64,000 nt of DNA from Lachnocurva sp045579705 (lineage in GTDB: Bacteria; Bacillota; Clostridia; Lachnospirales; Lachnospiraceae). Where the stretch lies: NCBI GenBank assembly GCA_045579705.1, contig JAZNMP010000036.1:1-64000 (forward strand). Direction: 5' to 3'. Positions 35,488 to 44,229 of the stretch are shown in pieces. Position 1 is the first letter of the stretch. Each line of letters opens with the position of its first letter. The notes beneath the pieces were generated by a model. The model saw only the letters and a list, made by a program, of their open reading frames with translations. It made no database searches and was not told where the DNA came from. The translations under genes and the position numbers were made by a program.

Positions 35488-36955
35488 TAAATCCATATTA
35501 TATAAACAGATCTTGTTTGTTATAACAGGCGTTATTATACTTACGTTTATCATTCTTTTTACAGCAAATACTTTTTTCTTAAAGAGATTTTATCAACGTG
35601 AGAAGACATATACTATAGAAAATGTTTTCAATGAGCTGACGATTGCTGACGAAGATGGTACACTTTATAAGAAGCATTTTAGACCTGAATTTGAGAAGAT
35701 TTGTACAAATGCAAATCTCTCTATTTTTGTTATGTCTTCGGATCGTTCTATCGTTCTTTCATCAGCAGGTGAATCTTCTACAGCTCGTATCGTAGGCCAA
35801 TTCTTCCAATCGGTTTTTGATAATCCAGATGACAAGATTATAAAGCAGACTTCTTCCTACACTATTGAATTGCAGGAAGATAATGATATAAATGGTGACT
35901 TTATTGTGTTATGGGGAAATCTCCCGGATGGAAACATGATAGTAATACGAAGTGCCATGGAAAGCTTAAAGGAAAGTGCGCAGATTTCTAACAGGTGTTT
36001 GCTCGTTGCAGGTATTTTTTCCCTGATAATCAGTTTTGGAGTTACGGCGGTTCTCACTAGAAGAATCACCAAACCTATCACTGAGCTTTCTCATCTTTCA
36101 AAGAAGATGATCGATTTGGATTTTGAAGCAAAATATCATCCTAGAGATAAAGAGAACGAGATAGATACTCTCGGAAAGAACTTCAATGAGATGTCATCAC
36201 ATCTAGAAGCTGTAATCGGTCAACTAAAAAATGCAAACGCGAAACTCAGCCGAGATTTGGATGTTATGGGAAAAAATGAGGAGATGCGTAAGGACTTCCT
36301 ATCAAACGTTTCTCATGAATTAAAGACACCTATAGCGCTTATAGAGGGCTATGCCGAAGGTCTCCGTGATGGGGTTGTTAGTGAGCCTGAAGATACTAAG
36401 TATTATTTAGATGTAATTATTGATGAAAGTAAGAAGATGGACGATCTGGTTCAGCAGCTTCTCGCTTTGAACAAGCTAGAATTTGGTGAAAGAGATTATA
36501 GTATGTCACGATTAGATTTAACAAATGCTGTTAAAGAAATCGTGAAAAATGCCGATATATTATTACGGAAAAATGATATTAAGGTTAGATTTGATAATAC
36601 AAAGAAGGTTTGTATTTGGGGCGACGAAATGTGCGTAGAGCAAATCTTTCAGAACTATCTGTCTAACGCAATTCATTATGCTAAAGATGACAAAATCATA
36701 GAAATAAATCTACTGGAAGAAGATGATAAGGTTATACTCTCGGTATTCAATACTGGTGATGCGATTCCAGAGGATTCCCTCGATAAAATCTGGGATAAAT
36801 TCTATAAGGTAGATAAAGCCAGAACGCGCGAATATGGCGGTACTGGATTAGGCTTGTCCATAGTTAAAGCATGGGCTGATGTATATCATCAGGAATGTAA
36901 AGTCGTTAATAAATCTAATGGAGTTGAATTTATATTTACTTTCGACAAAGCATAG
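35468..36955 (+). CDS. Sensor histidine kinase
   Basis: Two membrane segments (near residues 11-33 and 170-190) enclose an extracytoplasmic sensor region of about 130 residues. A HAMP linker (RRITKPITELSHLSKKM), the H-box FLSNVSHELKTPIALIEGY, the N-box QNYLSNAIHYA and G-boxes including YGGTGLGLSIVKAW follow. The TTG at 35468 with TGGGG upstream is preferred, overlapping the regulator by 20 bases; an ATG at 35426 would overlap by 62. It pairs with the preceding OmpR-type regulator. Confidence 0.9.
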   Translation: MKLFRNNKSILYKQILFVITGVIILTFIILFTANTFFLKRFYQREKTYTIENVFNELTIADEDGTLYKKHFRPEFEKICTNANLSIFVMSSDRSIVLSSAGESSTARIVGQFFQSVFDNPDDKIIKQTSSYTIELQEDNDINGDFIVLWGNLPDGNMIVIRSAMESLKESAQISNRCLLVAGIFSLIISFGVTAVLTRRITKPITELSHLSKKMIDLDFEAKYHPRDKENEIDTLGKNFNEMSSHLEAVIGQLKNANAKLSRDLDVMGKNEEMRKDFLSNVSHELKTPIALIEGYAEGLRDGVVSEPEDTKYYLDVIIDESKKMDDLVQQLLALNKLEFGERDYSMSRLDLTNAVKEIVKNADILLRKNDIKVRFDNTKKVCIWGDEMCVEQIFQNYLSNAIHYAKDDKIIEINLLEEDDKVILSVFNTGDAIPEDSLDKIWDKFYKVDKARTREYGGTGLGLSIVKAWADVYHQECKVVNKSNGVEFIFTFDKA

Positions 36956-36996
36956 CGCATCTACCGTGGGTTTATTAGGATTTTATTATGTTTTTA

Positions 36997-37025
36997 TTGA
37001 TTATTGTTTTCGACAATGCTACGAT
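36997..37025 (+). promoter_or_regulatory. Possible promoter of the lipoprotein gene
   Basis: TTGATT (36997-37002), a 17-base spacer and TACGAT (37020-37025). The spacer contains the small hairpin ATTGT-TTTCG-ACAAT. Confidence 0.45.
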
Positions 37026-37058
37026 AAATACAAGTTTTAAGCATTTTGGGAGAAATAT

Positions 37059-37784
37059 ATGAATAAACGTAAGATTATAGTTCTTTTCTTTCTATGCATT
37101 TTTACTTTTTCTATGACTGGTTGTGGAGATAAACTTGAGAAGCTTTCCAAAGAACAGGAAGATGCGATTATCGCGTATTCTACAGCCTGTGTTGGCAGAT
37201 ATAATAAGAACCAGAACAAAGGGTTCATTAGATATGCCGAAGAGAAGAAGACAGCAGACAAGACTGAGACAGAAACAAAAGAAGAGACATCTGAGGAAAA
37301 TGCATCTAAATCTGAGAAAGATTCGGAACAGAAAGATGGACAGAATAATCCTGATAATGCTACAAAGGAAACTGGAACATCTTTAAACGATGCACTTAAA
37401 GTTGAGGGCATGAACTTCACTAGTGAAGGCACACAGGTTACTGAGAAATACACCTATGGTGATTATGTTTCACTCAGACCCAATAGCGGTAAATCTTACC
37501 TCGTATATAAGGTCAAAGGAACTAACACTTCACAGAACGAAATCAATGTTGATTTCCTATCAAAAGGTTATAAATTTAATTTTACTATAAATGGAACTGA
37601 AGTTGCATCGAATGATACAACGATACTTTTAAATGACTTGTCTACATACCAGGCTACTGTGAAGCCAGGTGAAGAAGTTGAATTGGTTTTATTATTCCAG
37701 TTCCCTTCGTCAAAGGTTGCTAATATGACAAGCCAGTCGATGGAAATGGTCGATGGTGACCAAACTATCAAGATAGGTCTGTAG
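37059..37784 (+). CDS. Putative lipoprotein of unknown function
   Basis: A signal peptide with lipobox SMTGC (Cys22) makes this a membrane-anchored lipoprotein. A Glu/Lys/Thr-rich linker (about residues 64-110) leads to a C-terminal domain of about 120 residues with beta-strand character (YLVYKVKGTNTSQNEINVDFLSKGYKFNFTINGTEV, VKPGEEVELVLLFQFP), resembling the Ig-like DUF4352 type. It lies between the two-component pair and cheV; no function can be assigned. Confidence 0.75.
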   Translation: MNKRKIIVLFFLCIFTFSMTGCGDKLEKLSKEQEDAIIAYSTACVGRYNKNQNKGFIRYAEEKKTADKTETETKEETSEENASKSEKDSEQKDGQNNPDNATKETGTSLNDALKVEGMNFTSEGTQVTEKYTYGDYVSLRPNSGKSYLVYKVKGTNTSQNEINVDFLSKGYKFNFTINGTEVASNDTTILLNDLSTYQATVKPGEEVELVLLFQFPSSKVANMTSQSMEMVDGDQTIKIGL

Positions 37785-37805
37785 AGACAAAGGAGGAGAA
37801 CGGAC

Positions 37806-38732
37806 ATGGACACAAATATTTTGCTGGAATCAGGAACTAACGAGCTGGAGGTTCTGGAATTCACTGTGGCCGGTATTCATTATGGCATTAATGTAGCGAA
37901 GGTGCTTGAAATCATGCCTTATGAAGAGGTTACACCAATCCCAAATTCTAATCCTTTAGTTGAAGGTATTTTTATGCCTCGTGATACTATTATCTCTGTT
38001 ATCAATCTTAGAAAGTGTTTAGGATATGAAGATGCTGATTCAAAAGATGGTCTTTTGTTTATCACAAACTTCAACAATCTAAATACAGGATTCCATGTAG
38101 ATACAGTATTAGGAATTCATCGAGTATCTTGGAAAGATATTAATGAACCTGATTCTACTATCAGTTCAGATGCTGGTGGAACAGCAACTGGTGTATTGAA
38201 GTGGGAAGACAGACTTATCGTTATTATCGATTTCGAGAAGATTGTAGCTGGTATCAATACAGAGACATCACTTAAAGTTTCTGATTTGGATAACTACGAA
38301 ACTAAAGATAGAAGCGCATCTCCACTTCTTATTGCAGAAGATTCAAAGATGCTTATGAAGATGATTCAGGAAAGTTTGACAAAAGCTGGATACACAAATA
38401 TCACACCTTGCTACAATGGTAAGGAAGCTTGGGATAAACTTAGAGAACTTCGTGAGAAGGGAACAGCTCTCAATGATGTTCATCTTGTTATTACTGATAT
38501 CGAAATGCCACAGATGGATGGTCATAGATTATGTAAGCTTATCAAAGAAGATGACACATTGAAGAAGATTCCAGTAGTTATCTTCTCATCACTTATTAAT
38601 GATGATATCAGAAGAAAGGGCGAAGCTGTAGGAGCAGATGAACAGCTTACTAAACCTGAAATCGGTAAGTTGGTTGGTGCAGTTGATCGTCTAGTTGCAC
38701 AGTATGAACAGTATCGTTCTGAAGACAAATAA
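37806..38732 (+). CDS. cheV: Chemotaxis protein CheV (CheW-receiver fusion)
   Basis: Residues about 15-150 are a CheW coupling domain (EVLEFTVAGIHYGINVAKVLEI, VISVINLRKCLGY) and 174-300 a receiver with AED and phospho-acceptor Asp231 in VITDIEMPQMDGH. CheV couples chemoreceptors to CheA and tunes adaptation when phosphorylated. It implies a motile relative with a chemotaxis system elsewhere; no other che genes are in the window. AGGAGGAG precedes the ATG, and a terminator follows. Confidence 0.95.
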   Translation: MDTNILLESGTNELEVLEFTVAGIHYGINVAKVLEIMPYEEVTPIPNSNPLVEGIFMPRDTIISVINLRKCLGYEDADSKDGLLFITNFNNLNTGFHVDTVLGIHRVSWKDINEPDSTISSDAGGTATGVLKWEDRLIVIIDFEKIVAGINTETSLKVSDLDNYETKDRSASPLLIAEDSKMLMKMIQESLTKAGYTNITPCYNGKEAWDKLRELREKGTALNDVHLVITDIEMPQMDGHRLCKLIKEDDTLKKIPVVIFSSLINDDIRRKGEAVGADEQLTKPEIGKLVGAVDRLVAQYEQYRSEDK

Positions 38733-38751
38733 TTGATTTGGATTCATTAAC

Positions 38752-38789
38752 GAGGGATGTGGATATATTTCTCACATCCCTCATTTTTC
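38752..38789 (+). terminator. Terminator after cheV
   Basis: GAGGGATGTG and CACATCCCTC pair perfectly and are followed by ATTTTT. Confidence 0.9.
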
Positions 38790-38811
38790 TATTCGTTGGA
38801 GGATTACGACA

Positions 38812-40677
38812 TTGCCAAACCAGGAAGACTACTTAGATAATCTATTAGATTCGATTCAGGACGTTAGACATAAGAAGAGAGCTGAAGAAAATCGTGCTGA
38901 TCAGATGAGACAGAAGAGAAATCAGGAGCGTAGAGCTATTAATCCTAATGAGGATTTCCTCGAAGCTTCTGGTCTGGATAATTATGAGCCAAAACCAGTA
39001 GTTCGTAATAATCTTAATGAATTTTTATCTGAAGAAGCTTTCTTAAAAGAATTTGAAGCGCAGCTTGATGAAGAAGACGCTGACGAATTCTTAAAGGAGT
39101 TCGAACGCGAATTAGATGACATTTCTCCGGAAAAAGAAACTGCACCTGAAGAAATGCCAGAAACAAATGAAGAAATTGAAGAAGATGGCCCGCTTGAAGT
39201 AGAGGAGGCACCACTTGAGATGGAAGAGGCACCGCTTGAAGTAGAAGAAGCGCCACTTGAGGTGGAAGAGGCTCCGCTTGAAGTAGAGGAAGTACCACTT
39301 GAGATGGAAGAGGCACCGCTCGAAGTAGAGGGGGCACCACTTGAGGTGGAAGAGGCGCCACTCGAAGTAGAGGAAGCCCCACTCGAGATGGAAGAAGCGC
39401 CACTTGAGATGGAAGATTTTTCTATCGATACTCTAATGGAGAATGCAAAGGATGCCATGGAGAGTGATGGAGATTTCCTTCAGGATGAGTTTAAGCCTGA
39501 TGAATTAGATGCAGAAGTTCCTGTAGATATGGATGATGGTGGACTTAATCTCGCCGGGGAGGAATCAAATGACGATGCGGATTTGATGTCATTACTTCAA
39601 GGTGAAGGTGACGCTTCTTTGGGAGAGATTTCTGATCTATTAAATGCAGATGAATCTGGAGATACATTAGAGGAAGCTGAGGGCCTCTTTAATCTAGAAG
39701 AAAATCCGGTTCCTGTAGAATCAGATGGGGCATCTTCTGGTGAAGAAACATCAGAAGAAGGCGAAGAACCTAAGAAACAGGCCTTTTTAGCAAAACTTTT
39801 ATCTAAATTTAAGAAAAAGGATAAGGGCGATAAAGCGGCCGAAGATGATAAATCTGTTGCAATCAGTGAAGAAACACCGGATGATTTCGACCTTGAAAAC
39901 CAGAAGATTCTCAAAGAGATGAGCGGAGAAGAAGTTGATGCTCCGATAGATCCGGATGATGATGGAACTATGCTGATTTCTAACTTCTTCAAGAAGTTTA
40001 AGGCTAAGAGTAAAGCAAAGAAGGAAGCAAAGGCTGAGGCAAAGAAGAATGCACCGAAGAAGGAAAAGAAGCCTAAGAAGGAGAAGAAACCAAAGCCACC
40101 TAAGCCACCAAAGCCTCCTAAGAAACCGGATAATTCGCCAGTAATTCCGATAAAAGGACTGTTGTTAAATCTAGTATTAGCTATTTCTTTGATTGTTATG
40201 GCTATACTTACTGTTAATACTTTACCTGAGAAGATTAGAATTAGTAATGCAAAACAGACTTTTGCTGCAGGTAAATATGGCGAAACTTATGCTGCTCTTT
40301 CAGGAAAGGCAACTTATAAGGATCCAAAAGTCCAGGAACTTTATGACAAGACTGCTATGCTTTACAATCTGGAACACAGATGGGAGAGATATCAGTCATT
40401 TATAAAGATGGAAAAATATGACTATGCTTTAAATGAGCTTCTCGTATCCTATGGTATTTACTCAAGCAATATTGAGCAGGCTAAAGCGATGGGAATCGAA
40501 GCGGAATACCAGAAGTTTGGAGAGAATGTAAAACAGGCTTTGCAGGATAAATTCAATGTTTCTAGTGAAAAAGCTCTCGAGGTTTATAATTCTACAACTA
40601 GAAAGAAATATACTATTGAATTAAACCAGATCATTCTGGATGCACATTTGGATAAAGCTAGTAAATATAAGAAGTGA
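38812..40677 (+). CDS. Acidic membrane protein with an 11-copy heptad repeat
   Basis: I recognise no family. The start is TTG with GGAGGA eight bases upstream. An acidic N-terminal half includes eleven tandem heptads of the form (A)PLE(V/M)EE at residues 127-203. It is followed by more acidic sequence, a Lys/Pro-rich stretch (KKEKKPKKEKKPKPPKPPKPP), one membrane segment (about 450-470) and a C-terminal domain of about 150 residues with TPR-like helices, probably outside the cell. The long charged cytoplasmic part looks disordered. It may tether or sense; its position after cheV is the only functional hint. Confidence 0.75.
   Translation: MPNQEDYLDNLLDSIQDVRHKKRAEENRADQMRQKRNQERRAINPNEDFLEASGLDNYEPKPVVRNNLNEFLSEEAFLKEFEAQLDEEDADEFLKEFERELDDISPEKETAPEEMPETNEEIEEDGPLEVEEAPLEMEEAPLEVEEAPLEVEEAPLEVEEVPLEMEEAPLEVEGAPLEVEEAPLEVEEAPLEMEEAPLEMEDFSIDTLMENAKDAMESDGDFLQDEFKPDELDAEVPVDMDDGGLNLAGEESNDDADLMSLLQGEGDASLGEISDLLNADESGDTLEEAEGLFNLEENPVPVESDGASSGEETSEEGEEPKKQAFLAKLLSKFKKKDKGDKAAEDDKSVAISEETPDDFDLENQKILKEMSGEEVDAPIDPDDDGTMLISNFFKKFKAKSKAKKEAKAEAKKNAPKKEKKPKKEKKPKPPKPPKPPKKPDNSPVIPIKGLLLNLVLAISLIVMAILTVNTLPEKIRISNAKQTFAAGKYGETYAALSGKATYKDPKVQELYDKTAMLYNLEHRWERYQSFIKMEKYDYALNELLVSYGIYSSNIEQAKAMGIEAEYQKFGENVKQALQDKFNVSSEKALEVYNSTTRKKYTIELNQIILDAHLDKASKYKK
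39190..39420. repeat. 21-bp tandem repeat array (11 units) inside the coding region
   Basis: Eleven in-frame 21-base units start CCG/CCA CTT. They mostly alternate between a type with GAAGTAGAG and a type with GAG(A/G)TGGAA, so the true period is about 42 bases, and growth by pairwise duplication is likely. All changes keep the frame. Confidence 0.9.
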
Positions 40678-40708
40678 TTTGACCGAAATAATAGATAAGG
40701 AATAGATT

Positions 40709-41386
40709 ATGTTGAGTATTTCTTCCGATTGGAATGAAATTTTAAAAGATGAATTTGAGCAGGAATATTTTAAGGAACTAAATAGCTTTCTAGATGAAGA
40801 ATATGCTTCTGCGACAGTTTATCCTCCAAAGGACGAAATATTTAGCGCGTATAATGTTACTCCTTATTCAAAAGTGAAAGTGGTCATTATCGGACAAGAC
40901 CCATATCACAATCCTAACCAGGCTCACGGAATGAGCTTTTCGGTAAAGCCGGGAGTGAAATGTCCTCCATCATTGGTGAACATTTACAAAGAGTTAAATG
41001 CAGAATTAAATATTCCGATTTCTGAATCAGGATATTTGATGGATTGGGCGAAGCAGGGTGTGTTCCTCTTGAATACAGTTTTGACTGTAAGAAAGAATGA
41101 ACCGGGATCCCATGCAAAGAAAGGATGGGAGAAGTTCACTGATAGAACTATTAAAGCTCTGTCTGAAAGTGATCGACCTATCTGTTTTATGCTTTGGGGG
41201 AAAACTGCTCAGGCAAAAAAGAAGCTTATCGCATCAAATCCGAAACATTTAATTTTAGAATCGGCTCATCCAAGTCCTCTATCTGCTTATCGAGGATTCT
41301 TTGGCTGTAATCATTTTATTGAAGCAAATGAATTTCTTAAGGCAAATGGGTTAGAGAAAATCGATTGGAGTATTAGAGATTGTTGA
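40709..41386 (+). CDS. ung: Uracil-DNA glycosylase (family 1)
   Basis: It removes uracil from DNA to start base-excision repair. The water-activating motif GQDPYHNPNQAHGMSFSV and the intercalation loop HPSPLSAYRGFFGC are intact, and the 225 residues are standard. AAGGAA precedes the ATG. It lies 31 bases after the repeat protein and is probably cotranscribed with it. The promoter of the next gene overlaps its stop. Confidence 0.98.
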   Translation: MLSISSDWNEILKDEFEQEYFKELNSFLDEEYASATVYPPKDEIFSAYNVTPYSKVKVVIIGQDPYHNPNQAHGMSFSVKPGVKCPPSLVNIYKELNAELNIPISESGYLMDWAKQGVFLLNTVLTVRKNEPGSHAKKGWEKFTDRTIKALSESDRPICFMLWGKTAQAKKKLIASNPKHLILESAHPSPLSAYRGFFGCNHFIEANEFLKANGLEKIDWSIRDC

Positions 41387-41412
41387 TTTTTTCAAAAATC
41401 GCATGCTATAAT
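41383..41412 (+). promoter_or_regulatory. Promoter of the FliD-like gene
   Basis: TTGATT (41383-41388, over the ung stop), an 18-base spacer and TATAAT (41407-41412). Confidence 0.65.
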
Positions 41413-41450
41413 ACTCATACACAAAGGAATGGAAGGTAGGTGTGTAAGAT

Positions 41451-42215
41451 ATGTCAGGATTGAATATTCAAAACAACAGCTGGAACGGCTGGACATCATC
41501 TTCAATAGGGACATTATTTTCAGGATTTACACCGACAGGTGTAAATAGTTTGTCGTCTATCGTCAGTGACTATTCCCAGATTAAAAATGGTTCGTATGGT
41601 AAGCTTGTTAAAGCTTATTACGACAAGATTGAGACACCTATCACGAAAAAGACGACTGCTTCTAAAGATGTAGTTACTAAAGATTCAAAGAAAACTAATG
41701 CAAAGATGGACGTGAAATCACAGGCTGCGGTAACTGATGCAAAGCAGCTTGCTAGTGTTGCAAACAAATTTGACAGTAAACTTTTTGCAAAGACGAATGT
41801 CAAAGATGCTGAAGGCAAGACTGACTATAATTATGATTATTCAAAGATTTACTCAGCATTAAATGATTTCGCAAATTCTTATAATGATGTTTTGGCTAGC
41901 ACAGATAAACTTGAGAATAGCTCTGTAGAAAGAGCTGTTTCTTCTATGCTTAATAATACTAGAATTAATTCTTCGGCTCTTCAGAAGATTGGAATCAACG
42001 TTAAGGGAGATTCTACACTTTCTGTAGATAAGGAAGTATTTATGAAGAGCAATATTTCAGATGTAAAGAAGCTGTTTGAAGGAAAGAATTCATATGCAGC
42101 TGGAGTGGCTATGCAGGCAGACGCTATCAGTGCAGCTGTTATTGGAAACAGCGGATATACTAAGGATGGCAGCTACAACGTTAAGGCTGCAGACTTTTTC
42201 TCAGAATACATTTAA
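41451..42215 (+). CDS. Hypothetical protein resembling the C-terminal part of flagellar cap FliD
   Basis: The 254-residue protein has a Ser/Thr-rich N-terminus without a cleavable signal. Its C-terminal half (SSMLNNTRINSSALQKIGINVKGDSTLSVDKEVFMKSNISDVKKLFEGK) reads like the conserved C-terminal region of FliD filament-cap proteins. That would fit a protein exported by the flagellar machinery. The resemblance is by eye and could be distant. It is monocistronic between its own promoter and a terminator. Confidence 0.55.
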   Translation: MSGLNIQNNSWNGWTSSSIGTLFSGFTPTGVNSLSSIVSDYSQIKNGSYGKLVKAYYDKIETPITKKTTASKDVVTKDSKKTNAKMDVKSQAAVTDAKQLASVANKFDSKLFAKTNVKDAEGKTDYNYDYSKIYSALNDFANSYNDVLASTDKLENSSVERAVSSMLNNTRINSSALQKIGINVKGDSTLSVDKEVFMKSNISDVKKLFEGKNSYAAGVAMQADAISAAVIGNSGYTKDGSYNVKAADFFSEYI

Positions 42216-42223
42216 ACATAGTT

Positions 42224-42254
42224 AAGGCCCCGGTTAACCTCCGGGGCTTTAATT
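42224..42254 (+). terminator. Terminator after the FliD-like gene
   Basis: GCCCCGG and CCGGGGC pair strongly around a 7-base loop, with a short T-run (TTTAATT). Confidence 0.8.
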
Positions 42255-42273
42255 ATGCTTAAAGTTTAAGCAT
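42255..42273 (+). promoter_or_regulatory. Perfect stem-loop before the purO-like gene
   Basis: ATGCTTAA-AGT-TTAAGCAT is a perfect 8-bp stem, separate from the preceding terminator. It ends two bases before the shared purine element. Confidence 0.55.
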
Positions 42274-42275
42274 AT

Positions 42276-42294
42276 AACCAAGAAATATTTATTT
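42276..42294 (+). promoter_or_regulatory. Shared purine-locus element, purO copy
   Basis: AACCAAGAAATATTTATTT is identical to the copy before purL at 4625-4643. It lies just upstream of the GGAGG ribosome site. Confidence 0.55.
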
Positions 42295-42308
42295 TATAGG
42301 AGGATGTA

Positions 42309-43019
42309 ATGAAACTTTCTACTACTAGAGACGTGCTATGCTCAAATTCCTATCCTGGCAGAGGTATAATTACCGGTTTGTCAGAAGATGGAAAAACCGC
42401 AGTTTGCGCTTATTTTATAATGGGACGCAGTGAGAATAGTAGAAACAGAGTATTTGAAGAGACGGAGGACGGTATTAGAACACGTGCTTTTGATGAGTCT
42501 AAACTGGAAGATCCTAGTCTAATCATTTATTCACCTGCTAGAACTTATGGACAGAATATTATCGTGACGAATGGAGATCAGACCGATACTATTTATGATG
42601 GTTTGAAGTCTGGATTTACTTTTGAACAGAGCCTGAGAAGTCGTACTTTTGAACCTGATGGTCCAAATTACACACCTAGAATTTCAAGTTGCATGAATTT
42701 TGAAGGTGGATATTCTATTGAAATGTCTATTCTAAAGTCAAATGAAGGATGTCCTGATTGTACTGATAGATATAATTTCTATTATGATAAGCCTATAGCT
42801 GGCGAAGGTAGATTTATTCATACTTATATCGGAGATGGAAATCCATTGCCTTCTTTTGAAGGTGAACCTGAGCGTGTGATTATAAGCGGAGATATCGACG
42901 AGTTTACAAACGAAATCTGGGAAGCATTAAATAGTGAGAACAAGATTTCTCTGTACACGGTATTTGTAGATATTGCTTCTATGAAAAAAGAAACACGTAT
43001 TATTAATAAAAATAAATAA
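42309..43019 (+). CDS. purO: PurO-type IMP cyclohydrolase
   Basis: It closes FAICAR to IMP, the last step of IMP synthesis. The 236-residue protein opens with the family-typical NSYPGRGIITGLSEDGKTAVCAYFIMGRSENSRNRVF and shows no PurH N-terminal sequence. PurO was first known from archaea; related proteins occur in some Clostridia. The next gene encodes only the transformylase half of PurH, so the two together replace bifunctional PurH. The family call is by eye but context supports it strongly. Confidence 0.85.
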   Translation: MKLSTTRDVLCSNSYPGRGIITGLSEDGKTAVCAYFIMGRSENSRNRVFEETEDGIRTRAFDESKLEDPSLIIYSPARTYGQNIIVTNGDQTDTIYDGLKSGFTFEQSLRSRTFEPDGPNYTPRISSCMNFEGGYSIEMSILKSNEGCPDCTDRYNFYYDKPIAGEGRFIHTYIGDGNPLPSFEGEPERVIISGDIDEFTNEIWEALNSENKISLYTVFVDIASMKKETRIINKNK

Positions 43020-43050
43020 TGGATTTAATTTTCTGTGAAAGGCTTGAAAA

Positions 43051-44229
43051 ATGAACGAATTATCATTGAAATATGGATGCAATCCAAATCAGAAACCAGC
43101 TAGAATTTTTATGGAAGAGGGCGAACTTCCAGTTAAAGTTTTGAATGGAAAACCGGGTTATATTAATTTCCTAGATGCGCTTAATGGCTGGCAGCTTGTT
43201 AAAGAATTAAAAGAAGCTACGGGCTTATGTGCAGCTACTTCTTTTAAACACGTATCACCTGCTGGTGCAGCTGTTGGTGTTCCACTTACAGAAATCGAAA
43301 AACAGATTTACTGGGTAGCAGACATGGATATCGAGTTTACTCCGCTGGCATCTGCTTATGCAAAGGCCAGAGGTGCAGATCGTATGTCTTCTTTTGGAGA
43401 TTTCATTTCTCTGTCTGATGTTTGCGATGTGGCTACTGCGAAGATTATTAAGAGAGAAGTTTCTGATGGCGTAATCGCTCCAGGTTACGAACCAGAAGCT
43501 TTGGAAATTTTGAAGGCAAAGAAAAAAGGAAATTATAACATCCTAGAGATTGATCCAGAGTATGTTCCTGCACCTATTGAGAGAAAGCAGGTTTTCGGTA
43601 TTACATTTGAGCAGGGTAGAAATGAGTATGAGATTAATACTTCATGTTTAGAGAACATCGTTACTGAGAACAAAGACCTGCCAGAAGAAGCGAAAAGAGA
43701 TTTGTTAATTTCTCTTATAACTTTAAAATATACTCAGTCAAACTCGGTTTGCTATGTAAAAAATGGTCAGGCTATAGGAATTGGAGCTGGTCAGCAGTCT
43801 AGAATTCACTGCACCAGATTGGCAGGAAGCAAGGCGGATAACTGGTTTCTTCGCCAGAATCCTAAGGTCTTAAGTCTTCCGTTCAAAGAAGATGTTAGAA
43901 GAGCCGATAGAGATAATGCTATAGATCTGTATATCGGAGATGAAAGTGAAGATCTGCTGGCAGATGGAGCCTGGGAGAATCTGTTTACAGAGAAGCCAGA
44001 AGAGTTTACTCGTGAAGAGAAGAAAGAATGGTTAAAGCAGAATACGGGCGTTTCACTTGGATCGGATGCATTCTTCCCATTTGGAGATAATATAGAAAGA
44101 GCTCACAAGAGTGGAGTTACCTACGTGTGCGAACCTGGTGGATCTATCAGAGATGACCATGTTATAGAAACAGCCAATAAATACAATATGGTGATTGCAT
44201 TTACTGGCTTTAGATTGTTCCATCATTAA
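43051..44229 (+). CDS. purH: AICAR transformylase (PurH C-terminal activity only)
   Basis: It formylates AICAR to FAICAR with 10-formyl-tetrahydrofolate. LKYGCNPNQKPARIF and ATSFKHVSPAGAAVGVPL carry the transformylase Lys-His, and GAGQQSRIHCTRLAG and SDAFFPFGDNIE follow. At 392 residues it lacks the IMP cyclohydrolase domain of normal PurH (about 510-520), and the upstream purO supplies that step. Its stop codon overlaps the stop of the convergent tmcAL gene by three bases, leaving no room for a terminator. Confidence 0.93.
   Translation: MNELSLKYGCNPNQKPARIFMEEGELPVKVLNGKPGYINFLDALNGWQLVKELKEATGLCAATSFKHVSPAGAAVGVPLTEIEKQIYWVADMDIEFTPLASAYAKARGADRMSSFGDFISLSDVCDVATAKIIKREVSDGVIAPGYEPEALEILKAKKKGNYNILEIDPEYVPAPIERKQVFGITFEQGRNEYEINTSCLENIVTENKDLPEEAKRDLLISLITLKYTQSNSVCYVKNGQAIGIGAGQQSRIHCTRLAGSKADNWFLRQNPKVLSLPFKEDVRRADRDNAIDLYIGDESEDLLADGAWENLFTEKPEEFTREEKKEWLKQNTGVSLGSDAFFPFGDNIERAHKSGVTYVCEPGGSIRDDHVIETANKYNMVIAFTGFRLFHH

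Noticed and set aside
39190..39420. CRISPR array
   Set aside because: The units are contiguous, in frame and without spacers; this is a coding repeat.
39014..39458. Long - strand reading frames rich in Ser/Leu/Pro over the repeat array
   Set aside because: They are the mirror of the tandem repeat in the + strand gene; composition is simple and there is no ribosome site.
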